Below are positions 1-11,891 of a stretch of 64,000 nucleotides of DNA, piece after piece. Below the pieces are notes generated by a model. The model was not told the DNA's origin, made no database searches, and was given only the letters and a program-made list of their open reading frames with translations. The stretch is taken from contig JAAOMT010000494.1 in the NCBI GenBank assembly GCA_016748015.1, positions 211,156 to 275,155 of the forward strand, written 5' to 3'. Each line of letters begins with the position of its first letter. Position 1 is the first letter of the stretch. Origin of the DNA: Geosiphon pyriformis. Taxonomy: Eukaryota; Glomeromycota; Glomeromycetes; Archaeosporales; Geosiphonaceae. The translations under genes were made by a program, and so were the position numbers.

Positions 1-179
1 TGCCAAATTTTCACACGGTGCAGATTCATGAACATCCTGACGAAACCCTCAGCCCCCGGATTTAGTTGAGCTGGGATCCTACTTGAATCAACAATCCATT
101 CCTTAAAAACGAACCCTTTAACCAAATTAACATACAAATCCATCACCAAATCAGCGCATTCCACCAAATCGGGATACAT
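1..179 (-). other. open reading frame fragment running off the left edge, unrecognised
   Basis: Read on the minus strand, a frame opens with a methionine at 179 (MYPDLVECADLVMDLY at its start) and stays open to base 1. Base composition is clearly less AT-rich than the DNA to its right and resembles coding sequence. The frame also extends a few codons upstream of this methionine, so the true start or upstream exon boundary is unknown. I do not recognise the family. It may be the 3' part of a gene, or a decayed mobile element, continuing into 338-690. Confidence 0.3.
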
Positions 180-337
180 CAACGAATGCAAACTTGGCAA
201 ATGCTAGACCGAATCCAAGGTCTCATAAGAACATCTCCCAAACTCCGAACTTTCGCGTGATATATCAACTCTAGTGTCTCTATCAGAACAGTAGACGATT
301 CCACCTCACCGCACTTCACTATCATAAACTTTTTCTC

Positions 338-690
338 TCAGCAACTAGTAAAAGGCTGTGTAAAGTCATCATAGCGTATGTATGGAAACCAGCCGTTATT
401 CGACTCGTCGTTCCCGATTTCAGATGCGAATCTTGATGCCATACTGCTGTCGTACTTTCCCAATCGATTCCCATACATGATTACCATGTCGAGCCTCTTG
501 TGCGCCTGGTCCACCCCCTTCTCCGTACACATTTGAGCGCGTCATAAATGCCACGAACGTACTGCCTAGCGATGTGCGAAATTTGTACACCGAAAGTGTT
601 GACTAAAATATTTCTCGAGAGATTGTGAGGTAGGGTTCTATCACAAGTGCCAGATTCCCCAGCTAACCTATTTGCCTTGTCATTGCCCAC
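338..690 (-). pseudogene. broken coding remnant in two overlapping frames, unrecognised
   Basis: Two minus-strand frames overlap between 481 and 532. The upstream one (690 to 481) contains FGVQISHIARQYVRGIYDAL, and the downstream one (532 to 338) contains KGVDQAHKRLDMVIMYGNRL before a stop. Both share the GC-richer composition of 1-690, which suggests one original protein interrupted by a frameshift or an unmodelled intron near 520-545. No catalytic motif of a transposase, polymerase or helicase could be recognised. It could be a spliced gene, a degenerate transposable element or an expanded-family fragment. Confidence 0.3.
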
Positions 691-699
691 ATCTCCTAA

Positions 700-3600
700 A
701 TGGTTTGTATTTGAATTTGTAACTTATTCAACACTTTTATTTTTAATTAAAAAGTTATAAATTAAAATTCAATCTTTATTATTTTAGTATAAGGTTTTTA
801 AAATTGTTAATAATAATAAGAAAGTTTGTCGAAATACAAATAATATTTATTATTAAAACCTTTGTTTTCTGATAGTCAAATATTTAATATTAAAATAATA
901 AAATCTTTTATTTATAATAAAAGTTTCTAAATGCTTTGATAAAATTAATTTAATGAAGATATTGAAAAAAACCTTTGAAATAATATAATGCGAAATCAAT
1001 TTGTAGAAGTTATTAAAGACCAAATAAATTTATGTGGGAGTCTTGACTTTTCTGACCCTTTAATAAATGCGATGTCATTATAAAATTTTCAATCATGATT
1101 TCCAACTTATTGAGATCTTGGTAATTGTAGCTGAAATAAAAAATATACATGAACAAAAAATGCCCATGCACATCCCTTAAACACCATAATTTTTAGTTTA
1201 AGAAAGTTTCAATTTTAGTTTTTTAAATCAATTTCTCTTTTTCTAAACCAGTGTTTTTGCTTTTTAATTTATATTAATATTTTGCGAGCATTATTAATTA
1301 CCATAAAGTCTCTAAAGTAGACAACACTTTTTCTTCAATTTTAAAAGTTGAATAAGTAACTTTTAAAAATTAATATTGTCAGATAAAAAATATATTTTAT
1401 ATTCATTTTCTAATTCTAATTCTTTAACATACTATCTTCTTTCAAATAAATCTTAAATTTCATCTCTTTTATTAATTTCTGAACCAGAAATATATAATAA
1501 ACTATTTTCAATTTTGTTTACATTTTTTAAATTATTTAACAATGATTTTTACAAGATATTCTTCTATATCTCTAAAATTCATAGACAAATCAAATTATAA
1601 TCCGATTTTGTAAATTTTTATCTTTATTTAATTGAAATTCTTTATTACTCATTTATACATACCATATTTCTTCCAATTTATCTTTGAATATCTTAAAATG
1701 ATTATTATATATATTTACTAGCATTGTATTTTGACATATTAATTTAGTTTTGTGTTCCTTAAATAATTTATAAATAATATATTTTATTATATGTTATCAT
1801 AACAAAAATATTATATCATTTAAAAACCAATAACACAAAAAATTTAATTATCAGTATTGATATTCATTGTAATATTATTAATTAATAAATATAAAAAGAT
1901 TATATTATATTCAAAATATTAATTTGTTTAACTTCATAAATAAAAATAAAATAGTAAATATTTCAAATAAGCATTAGAAAAACTTTAATTCACTGTGTTT
2001 ATATAATTTGAAATTGCAATTATATAACAATTAACATCAATTTATTGAAATATAATTTTATTTACAAATATTTTATACAAATATTTTAATTTTGGATACT
2101 TGGTTATTAATATTGACAAATTATTAATTATTTTTATATTAATAAAAAAGATAAAAAACACTTACATAAAATAAACAATAAAATGTAAAAAGGCAATTAA
2201 AATTTGATTTTGGAAATTTGATTTTTTAAAATAATTAAAATTAATTAAAATCATAAATCATAAGTTTGCAAGAATAATTATAAACTAAAAATCGTTAATT
2301 TGTATTCTACTTTTAAAGTTAAGAAACATGTTTTAGTAAATATATATATAGATATTAAAAAAAATGTGAATGCAAGCACCAAAAGTAATTTCGATTGATT
2401 CAAATCCAATTACATGTTTTTTAAATAAATAATTTTATATTAATTGGAAAAACTACTTAAGCATTCATTAATATGCATAGTTAAAAAATGACTTGAACAT
2501 GATGCATCTGGATGAAAATTTAAATTCTCTCATTACTTTTTACTTTTTTTTTATAAGCTTATTTTACTTCCCAAGTAATTTTCAAAATTTTAATTTATGC
2601 AATAATCTACAACCATATTTTCACTTACTAAAAAGATTCTTTTAGGTAAAAAAATTAATCAAATTAACACTCTTTCCGTTCGCCTGACCAAGTAAGAAAA
2701 AAAATTTCGCAGAGTTTTCTCTCCTTAATTCAAACTACAATAGCAATTAAATTTTTTTTGATCCAAATTAAAATTTTTTAAAATCCAACTAGAAACACTT
2801 GAATTTCTTAAGCTTGGCAATTTTTATACTCTTTCGAACATACTTTAAACATTTTTGAGACTAGATTTAGGGTTTTCCAAACCTTTCTGGAATCCTATTA
2901 TAAATTTGTTTAACCAATCCTTAAAATTTTATGCGATTAAAAATTCTCTTGGTAATTTCAACACATTTTATTGTTATATTAAAAAAATGCTAGTCCAATT
3001 AACTGAAATTTTATGATAAACCTTGAAGTGTATCTCGTTGCCATATTTTCTTTAGGATAGAAAAATTCTTTGTTGAAATTTTTATTTGCAGCTTCCAAAA
3101 CCGATTGGAGTTCAAATTTAAAGGAATTCTTTTGAATTTACCAAAAAATTTTTGAAAATTAACAATTGAAAAAGTCACTATAGCAAGTTTATTTTTTAAT
3201 TGACCACATGTTTTGCTTTTTGAAGCATTTTTATGAACAAGGCTCTTCGAGAACAATAAAATTTTCTTTCAATTTAAATTATTTTAATATATTTTTTTTA
3301 ACTTTATTTATTCAACACGTTCAAGAACCAATCTAAATCACAAATTTTTTAATCACAAATTTGATTAATATTTAACATTTTAGGTTTTACTATCATAATC
3401 TTTTAAATTCACTGCATTTGTTAAGATTCCTAATAGCCACATCCAATTATATAGGATAATTTTTAAAATTGTACCCACATGTCTCAATTTAATATACAGC
3501 ATGCAGGGGTGTGCCTATAATACGCAGTGTAAAGATCACTTTGCGGACGATGTTTTAATAACATGGCTACCATTTTCTTTCGTCTCTCCCATTTTTGATG

Positions 3601-5454
3601 ATGAGAATTGGAATTCATATCATTTTTGTGTGATACATAAGTGGTTACAATCATAAAAAATTTCCTTAGCGACATAAATGGTTAACAATCTCAATCATTA
3701 CTAACATTGATAAGATTTCTATTTCGCTTCTATAGTGTGAAACATTTTCATAATTGCTCAATGACAATTAAAATTTGAATGAAATTAAAAATTAAAATTA
3801 ATTACTTTAATATCCCTAATTATAAATAAAATTTGGAAGTTTTCAACTCTTAATAAGTCATATTAGGAAAACATCAAACAAATCCCTTTTGTGATTCTGA
3901 TGATTCAATAAAATCTTTTTTACTTTTATTGAATGAAAATCTCATATCTCTAATGATACATAAAACCTTTATTAAATTTAATCATTGACAATTAGAAGTA
4001 TGAAATTAGTCTTTTTAACTTAATAAATATTCTTGATTAGCATTAAAAAATATATATACATATTTCAATTACTTTCATTTTTTTTTTTCTAGGACTTGCC
4101 TAATTAAGCTGTTTGCCCGAAATTTGAAACTAATAACCCCGTAAAAATGAGTCTGCAACCCGAAAATCTTTATTAAATATTAATTGGATCAAAAAAATCT
4201 CATTTAATTAATTATTTTCATTAATAAAATCAAATATCCATTTATTTTCAAACAACAACAACAACAATTTTTAAAATTTCAAATTAAGGTTGAGATTCAT
4301 TACACTTTAAATGACCAGAAATTATTGAATAAAAAACGTTTTTTGCCATTTTTCTTTTATAAACACTAATTTACCACATTCAAAATACAACCTTGACTGG
4401 ACTTTGTTGTCTCAAAACAATCCATTGATTATATCTCAAATTCTATTCTTTATAATTGGAGAAATTTTTCAAAAATAACAATGTCATCATATCTTGTCAT
4501 GTTGGTGAGAATGAGCTCAGATTCCCGTTTCTTTCCTTTTGTGGCTATCTTGCTTTAGGTTCTAAAGTAATGATCTCAATTTTTATACATTTCTTTTGTG
4601 AAATTAGTAAAAATACTTTTTGAGAACAATGATTATGTTTTTGAATATGAATTTTTTTATATTCTTCGCTCTTGACCCCATAATTTCTTGTTTCATAAAA
4701 ATTCTCAAAGTATTATACCACGCTGATTGTTTATGAAGAAAAACCTCTATGGTAAGGAGAAAAATATTGATAATAATTTTTATATATATGTCGGCTATAG
4801 CTACTATTCTAAATGTACAAATAAACCAAAATCCCTTCATGTCGAATTATCATTTTTGTTGTACAATATTTATCGAAACACAAAACTTTCTCGACGTATT
4901 CTCTCTAGCTAATGTTTCACTGAAAAAAAAAAGCCTTTCTCTCAATAAATGCATGAATACATTTATAAAAAATTTCCGAAATTGGAAGTAAAGTTGGAAA
5001 AATGGTTGAAAAATGTAAAAAAGAATTTGTGGTATAAAATTATAGAGTCTTGGCATTATCATAAATTTAATTGTGTGTGCAAATTACAATTTTTAATTCG
5101 ATCAATTTGGACTGCACATGGAATGCTACATATGACGCTTTTTGAAAGAAAATTCTATCCTTTACATGATTATCACTACGAGCTTATCCAATTTATCGAA
5201 TCACCAATCAATATTTTTGTCTCGAAATTAAGGTTACATGCTACACGCCTAATTAATTGAAAAGAATAAATGCCTCCTCGGATGCCATTTTGAATATTTT
5301 TTTTCATGTCCCTAATCCGAAGATTTTTCTCTCGTTCAGTGGTTGTAACCAACGGTCGTCCTTTCTTTCCTTAATTTTTGCCTCTAGTTTACACTTTATT
5401 GTGTTAGGCTTCCTTGTCAAATTCCTCACCTTCCCTAACTTCCAACTTTCTAAA
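700..5454. other. AT-rich intergenic region, no convincing gene
   Basis: Very AT-rich sequence with poly-A/T runs. The few short open frames (for example around 3011-3256, 3484-3675, 4604-5260) lack domains and are rich in codons expected from AT-rich noncoding DNA. Nothing else is supported. Confidence 0.6.
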
Positions 5455-5841
5455 ATGGTTTCAAAAAAGAATCCTATCCTCTCAACGCTTCTTCTTCTCC
5501 TTTTCTCAACAACACTTCCCTCCATTGTTCAGGCTGGCTACAGTATCTCCCAACCATCATCAGGGCAAGTCTGGAAAAAAGGAGACGCCGTAAAAGTAAA
5601 ATGGTCAATTGACGGTCAAGCAGACACTCTAGTAGATGTACTTCTTGTCTCCGGGAAACAAGATAACTTGCAGCTTTTTACAAAGTTATGTACTGGATTG
5701 AATCCCAGTGTGGGTGTATGTGACTACACAGTTGCTGCAAATATCCCCTCAGGTTTGAATTATGCCATTGAAGTTGGAAATTCGAATAATGGAAATAATT
5801 ATGGATACTCTAGTTATTGTAAGTATTTGAATGATGCATAA
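5455..5841 (+). CDS. secreted Kre9/Knh1-domain (Ser-Thr-rich GPI-anchor family-like) protein
   Basis: A 128-residue reading starts at MVSKKNPILSTLLLLLFS, a clear signal peptide ending near VQA-GYS (residues 1 to about 27). The upstream in-frame extension to 5257 is rejected because only the ATG at 5455 puts the signal peptide first. The rest matches the N-terminal beta-sandwich of the Kre9/Knh1-like family: I-x-x-P-x-x-G-x-x-W followed by G-x-x-V-x-V-x-W, then SGLNYAIEVG near the C-terminus. Members are wall-associated and linked to beta-1,6-glucan assembly in yeast; the exact role here is inference. A perfect donor (GTAAGT at 5819) lies just where the family normally continues with a Phe-x-Ile strand. 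The nine-codon tail to the stop at 5841 may therefore be intronic and a further exon missed. A similarly secreted gene follows 188 bp downstream. Confidence 0.7.
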   Translation: MVSKKNPILSTLLLLLFSTTLPSIVQAGYSISQPSSGQVWKKGDAVKVKWSIDGQADTLVDVLLVSGKQDNLQLFTKLCTGLNPSVGVCDYTVAANIPSGLNYAIEVGNSNNGNNYGYSSYCKYLNDA

Positions 5842-6028
5842 ATTTAATTTTTGATGGCCATTTTACAATAGAAAAGAAAACTTGCATTACTTTGAAATTT
5901 TTATCAATTTGCCAAGTCCTCCAAGTAAAACCAAATTTTCAAAAAAATTTCCCAATTAATTTTTATGAACGTTTGCAAAGAAAATACAAAAGTCAATTCC
6001 TATTAAGAGACGCAAAAATAAAAATATT

Positions 6029-8071
6029 ATGATTCTTCTAACCATAAAAATCTTCTTTTTGATAATAGTTACAATCGAGTCACAAGGACCATTACCCGAA
6101 AGTAAAGGATGTCCCAATATGGTAATTTTAACTTTTTAGATTCAATTGATTTATTTTCACCAATTGAACGACCTTAATAAATTTTAAAAATTTTAGGGTG
6201 GCAACGATTGCTCAGAATCACTACCTTGCTGTAGTGCCTCCGGCTATTGTGGTAAAACTAAGGACTATTGTGGGGAAGGCTGTCAAGCAAAATATAGTTT
6301 CAATGGTGTATGTGTTTTGCCGGGTCAAGTTAAATCGACATCTAGCAGCACAACCACTTCCTCAACCACCACATCAACATCCAGCAGCACGACCACTTCC
6401 CCAACCACCACATCAACATCCAGTAGCACAACCCTTTCCCTAACCATCAGTACTACGACCACTTCTTCGACCACAACATCAAAATCCAGCAGCACGACCA
6501 CTTCCCTAACCACCCCTATGACTACTTTTCCAACCACCACATCAACATCCAGTAGCACAACCCTTTCCCTAACCACCCCTATGACTACTTTTCCAACCAC
6601 CACATCAACTTCCAGCAGCACGACCACTTACTCGACCACATCAAAGTATTCGTCAACCACCACTTCACCCTCAACTACTACTACTACTACATCATCCTCA
6701 ACCACATCAAATTTATCGTTAACTGGTATTCCTTCGCTGACACTTATTCCAACCTCAACCACTACCACACCCTCATCATTGACTACCAAATCGTCTTCAA
6801 CAAGTACTTTATCATCAACCGCTACCTCATTGACCAGCTTAACTATAACATCATTGTCCACTGATCCTTCCTCATCATTCACCACCACTAAATATTCAAC
6901 CTTATTATCATCTTCTTCCTCAACCACTACTTCCGTATCAACCCCAACAAATGACCCGACCAAATGTGGTGCGGTAAAATGCACTGAAGGAAGTCCATGT
7001 TGTAGTGAATTTAATTACTGTGGCTCTACTCAAGAACATTGCAACGTTCGTTGTCAGCCTGGAAAGTCATTCGCTGGAAAATGCTTTGTTGATGGAATCT
7101 CTAAATCAACTTCATATTCAATTATCACATCATCATCAACATCTATCAAATCCTCAACTGTAATCCCGTCGTCAACAACTACCTCAACATCAACCCCAGT
7201 TAGCGATCCTACTAAATGTGGTGCGGTAAAATGCACTGAGGGAAGTCCATGTTGTAGTGAATTTAATTATTGCGGCTCTACTCAGGAATATTGCAACGTT
7301 CGTTGTCAGCCTGGAAAGTCATTCGCTGGAAAATGCTTTGTTGATGGAATCTCTAAATCAACTCCATACTCAATTATCACATCATCATCAACATCATCAA
7401 CATCTATCAAATCCTCAACTGTTATCCCGTCGTCAATAACTACCTCAACATCAACCCCCGTTAGCGATCCTACTAAATGTGGTGCAGTAAAATGTACCAA
7501 GAAAAGCCCATGTTGCAGTCAATATAACTATTGTGGCTCTACTAAAGAGTATTGCAACGCTGGTTGCCAGCCTGGAAAGTCATTCGCTGGAAAATGCTTT
7601 GTTAGTGGAATCTCTAAATCAACTCCATACTCAATTATCACATCATCATCAACATCATCTATCAAGTCCTCAACTGTTATCCCATCGTCAACGACTAACT
7701 CTACATCAACCCCAGTTAGCGATCCTACTAAATGTGGTGCAGTAAAATGTACCAAGAAAAGCCCATGTTGCAGTCAATATAACTATTGTGGCTCTACTAA
7801 AGAGTATTGCAACGCTGGTTGCCAGCCTGGAAAGTCATTCGCTGGAAAATGCTTTGTTAGTAAAGTTTCTAAAGCATCTCACATTCCTAAATTACCAAAA
7901 CTTCCTCATGGTGTCATTAAATGCGGCAAAGTTTATTGCACAGCAAAAAAACCTTACTGCAACCAAAATAACAAGTGCACTAAATCTCTTAAAGGTTCTA
8001 AAAAATGTCAACCAAAGAAGAGTTTCATGGGTGTTTGTGACAAAAAAGCTCCGATCTTCCAACACTATTAG
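6029..8071 (+). CDS. secreted mucin-like protein with multiple hevein-type chitin-binding domains
   Basis: Model: exons 6029-6121 and 6197-8071, intron GTAATT...TTTTAG, 655 residues. Exon 1 encodes a signal peptide (MILLTIKIFFLIIVTIESQG). Residues about 32-72 form a first type-1 chitin-binding (hevein) module: CC-SASGYCG, then YCGEGCQ. Then comes a Ser/Thr-rich stretch of about 200 residues, probably O-glycosylated. Four more modules begin near Cys288, Cys372, Cys459 and Cys544, each with CGAVKCT, PCC, YNYCGS or FNYCGS, C-Q-P-G-K-S-F-A-G-K-C-F. Ser/Thr linkers separate them. A fifth C-terminal copy near residue 607 is degenerate: the adjacent Cys pair is reduced to one Cys (PYCNQNNKC). No transmembrane segment or catalytic domain is visible. 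Known modules of this fold bind chitin or GlcNAc oligomers. A wall-binding or apoplastic role is inference. Confidence 0.85.
6330..6950 (+). repeat. low-complexity Thr/Ser codon repeat inside the chitin-binding gene
   Basis: The DNA is dominated by imperfect ACC/TCA/ACA/AGC codon repeats encoding Thr and Ser runs. Longer units such as the one beginning CCAACCACCACATCAACATC recur several times between 6380 and 6625. Such sequence is prone to copy-number change between strains. Confidence 0.85.
6955..7870 (+). repeat. four tandem chitin-binding-module repeats, units about 252-261 bp
   Basis: Homologous cysteine codons start at 6965, 7217, 7478 and 7733, giving unit spacings of 252, 261 and 255 bp. 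Units 1 and 2 share EGSPCCSEFNYCG and C-N-V-R-C. Units 3 and 4 share KKSPCCSQYNYCG and C-N-A-G-C and are almost identical at DNA level. This indicates at least two rounds of duplication, the latest recent. Confidence 0.9.
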
Positions 8072-11000
8072 ATAAAGTATTAAATGAGTTTAGTTATTTA
8101 TTTTAAGTTTTTAATATTATATAAATACCATGTAGAAAATACTGTCACGATGTACTTTTAGATTATATTGATTAGGGTCTCGCTATATTAGAGTTAAAGA
8201 GCAGCAAGAACATTTACAGAAACTTCTTGGCTAGCTAGTAACTAATATTGCTGTGTGTGAGTAAAATAAATTTTGGGATATGATTGAAAAAACTACATCA
8301 ATAGACATAAAAAATTTGGGGTTTTTGTAAACTTCTCCCAAATGAAAAAATATTTAAGTGTTTTTACTTTAATTTTTATTTTGAAAATAGGTTTTTTGAA
8401 ATAAAATGTCTAAAAAGTTTAACAAAAAAAATCTCAAACCTTTCCCGGTTTTCATATTTTTAGTACTTCTATCAAATTGATTGAGAAGGGTTATTATTTA
8501 TAATATTACATGATTAATTATTTAGCATTACAATTTTTATATTATTATAATTTATAAAATTAAAAAACCAGAGCCTTTGAAATTCTGCCATTCAAGTACA
8601 GTTAAAATTTTCAAAAGCTTTTAAAAAATTTAAACTAAAAAATCTTGAGATTGTTTGTCAAATTTGTCAATAATTATTACAGAAAAAATTAAGAATTAAA
8701 TAGAAGAAATCTTTAGAAATTATTAAAATTGTGAAAACTATATTAATATGTTTTATACCAAAGAAAATTATCAATCGTTTTTTAAAATTCATAGAATTTT
8801 AATGTTTGTACAATAGTTTAAATAAAAAATTAAACGTAAAGATTTTCTTAAAATGAATACTTTTTTTGAAACCAAATAAAAAAGAAAAAAAGAAAAAAGT
8901 GGATTATTTATTCAAAAAAAGCAAGCTAAATCACAAAATTCTGAACTCTGTGAATAAGTTTAAAAAGACTTGATAAACTTTTCATTAGAAGTATTAATTG
9001 TGTAAATTTTTCCAGAAATTTATATAAATAAAACTGTCACCAAATAAAAAAAAAAGAAAATGCATTTTAAAATTAAGTAAAAAGGATATGAACAAGATGA
9101 ATAAATATATTTTGAATTTATCAAGTTAATTTTTGACTGAAAGTTGGTAGAAAAACAGGATAAATTTTCAAAAAATGTATTAAATTAATTCAATAAATTT
9201 AAAATGCTACATTAATTATTAATTTTTTTTCAATAAATCTAAAAAATAGTTGTAAAAAATGGTATAGAAATATTATAATTACAACTTAAAGTATTGCAAT
9301 TGGATATAAAAATATTAACCATAATGAAAAGTTGGTATTTTTTTGTAATTTTTTTTTTTAAAGAAAACATTTTTTTGAGCGATACTGTATTACCTGGTTC
9401 TCAAATTGCTATACAAAAAAAAACTTTACAACTTAAATAACTTTTATAGTTGCTATAGCTCGAGAATAAGGCATTTGCTTTTCAAATGATTTGTTTCAAC
9501 ATTGTTATAAATTTTCATTTTAAAAAAGTCATATTTTGAATTTATATTCAAGAATTTGTTAAAATCTCTTTTTTTTGCAATAAATTAAATACAATAAACA
9601 CTAATTTCATTTTTTTGCCAAAATGGCTCTTGAAATTTAAAACCATTTTTTTGAAGCAGATCATATTCTTAAACTTGTTTATTTGAAAGAATAATAAGTC
9701 AAAAACAATTTTTTAAATTTTCATAAAGAAATTAACGAAATTCTATTCAATAATGCAATTAAATTTACAAAAAAAATTTTCAACAAAGTAATTTCTGCTC
9801 TATAGATAAAAATTTAACAAAATCAAACTTTAAAATTGTTAGAATATGGATTGAAGCAGTTAATATAAAAAAAATATTATCATACTTGTTAATTCTAAAA
9901 ATCATAAAATCCCAAAAATCTTTTTTTTCCATTGCAAGATTAATTTTTTTTTTCTTTTACTCAGTCTTGGTGAAAATTTTAAGCTTGTTTTTTTAAAATT
10001 TAAACATTGGACTTAACAAAACATACTTGATATCTGTTATCTTTTTTTCATTGAAAAATTAAGATTGAGTTTGCAACAATGCAAGATTTGATTTATTTTC
10101 TAAACTGCCCTTTTCCTTTTTCTAAATTCATTGTTAATAATCGTGATCAAAAAATTAAACCAAGACAGGAAAATTGATTTGTATTCACATTTCAATTTTA
10201 AGCAATCAAGTTTTTATGTAGTATATGAACTAGAAAAAATCTCAAGTAATTTTCTAAAACGAAATTTAAAATCCTTCAAAAAAAATTTATATCATTAAGA
10301 ACATGATTTTTCTTGGAGATTTCGAGACAAATTATATTCATAAAAGTTAACCCAAAGCAGAATTATTGAGCTCTCAAAATATTGATGAAATGAAGAAGAG
10401 CTATATAAGTTTATATTTACTTGAAATTTTATTTTAAACTTACAATTACAACAGCTTAATAAAGAATACTCCAAATTTTTAATTAAAGTATTTTTTTGAC
10501 ATTCAAAGACTTTATATATCTGTATAATTCTGAAAATGACCAGCGGATTTCACAATATTTTGAGTTGGTAATTAAATTATATAAATATTTGCTCTTTGAT
10601 TAAAGTCAAATCTTTTAAAGAATGTATTGAAAAACGAAAATTTGACAATTGAAAGCTTTCTTTGATGATGAGTGATACAGAAAATTGCAATCTCTCAAAA
10701 AAAAAAAAAAAAAATTGCAAGACAAATGAAAAAAAGGGTCATTTCAAAATAGAATTCATTATTTCAATTGTAACAATAGTTAAAAAGAAAGATAATTTTA
10801 CAGAAATTGTTATTATGTTTGATTTTAAAATTGGTTTATCAGATCAAAAAAAACTTTAAAGTCTTGGCATTTAAAAAATTGTAAAATAAACATTTTCCAA
10901 ATTTGACTAAAGATCATTGCGAAAAAAATTGATCTTCAAACAACTTATCTTGTTTCACAAATATTTTATATGAAAAAAAAAATTATTTACAATTTTATTT

Positions 11001-11891
11001 TTCCCAAGAAAAATTTTCCTGCTTACAGATCGGATTTAATCTTCAATGCAGTTCTTTAACAAAACATATGTTAGTTTCATTTGTTTGTAAAGTTCTATTA
11101 ATGAAATGCGTGATGTTGAATATCAATTTTATATGTTTATAAATTAACCCTGAAAAAATATAATTTGTACAAACATTTGAATTAATCTTTTTATACTCTT
11201 TTGGACAGAATTACAAATATTTATTGATTCAATTTCTGAAATGATCTTCTAGCGGGATATTTTAACCGATTTCAGAATTCCATATTCCGAATTTTTTCCG
11301 TTTTAGGTTAAAGATCGAAAATTAAATTTAAAGTTTTTTGAATATAATACAAATCTCTTCCTTGGCGAATTTTTATTGAATCATCTTCTAGTATGGATCG
11401 TATAGTACACCAATGCTGACTAACTTGTGCAAAACTATCCGAATTAGTCAATTTTAATCGTAGATTGTGAAGGATTGTAGATGTTTATCGATTATTTAGC
11501 CGATGGTTTTACCGATATTTTTAAGGTATTTTGAATATCACCACAAGGGCATTCATACGTATAAATTAAGGTGAATCAAAGTATATTTTTGAGCTTCTCT
11601 CATTTTATTACTTAATTCCTGCTCGTTAGTTATTAATTTGTAAATTAAGAATGAATAAAATATATTTTTAAAAAACCTTTTTTCATTACGAAGGATTAAA
11701 TTATTTTTATAAAAATCTTGAAAGACCTTACTTCTCGAGGCCAAGACAAGATTTTCACGTTTTTACAAAGCGTATTTTGGTTAAAAAAAATTTTGATTCG
11801 AAGAGCAAAAAAAATCGCTTTTTCAATTCAAACTCATAGAGAAAAAACCAAATTTTCAAGTTAAAATTAAATATTAGCAAATTTCTAATAA
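8072..11891. other. AT-rich intergenic region
   Basis: About 3.8 kb with no recognisable coding sequence. A 65-codon frame at 10662-10859 is Lys-rich and spans a poly-A run, so it is not credible. A slightly less AT-rich patch at about 11230-11540 may be a decayed repeat but shows no inverted ends. Confidence 0.6.

Noticed and set aside
4949-5260. 103-codon plus-strand frame directly upstream of the Kre9-like gene
   Set aside because: No domain, no signal peptide, composition of AT-rich background. It ends before a gene with its own clear start.
6325-6984. Two long minus-strand Val/Asp/Glu-rich frames (6325-6627 and 6628-6984)
   Set aside because: They are antisense shadows of the Thr/Ser repeat on the plus strand.
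7054-7755. Repeated minus-strand frames in the chitin-binding gene
   Set aside because: Antisense shadows of the tandem modules; their repetition comes from the plus-strand repeat.
10662-10859. 65-codon Lys-rich plus-strand frame
   Set aside because: Crosses a poly-A run and has no domain or homologue-like feature.
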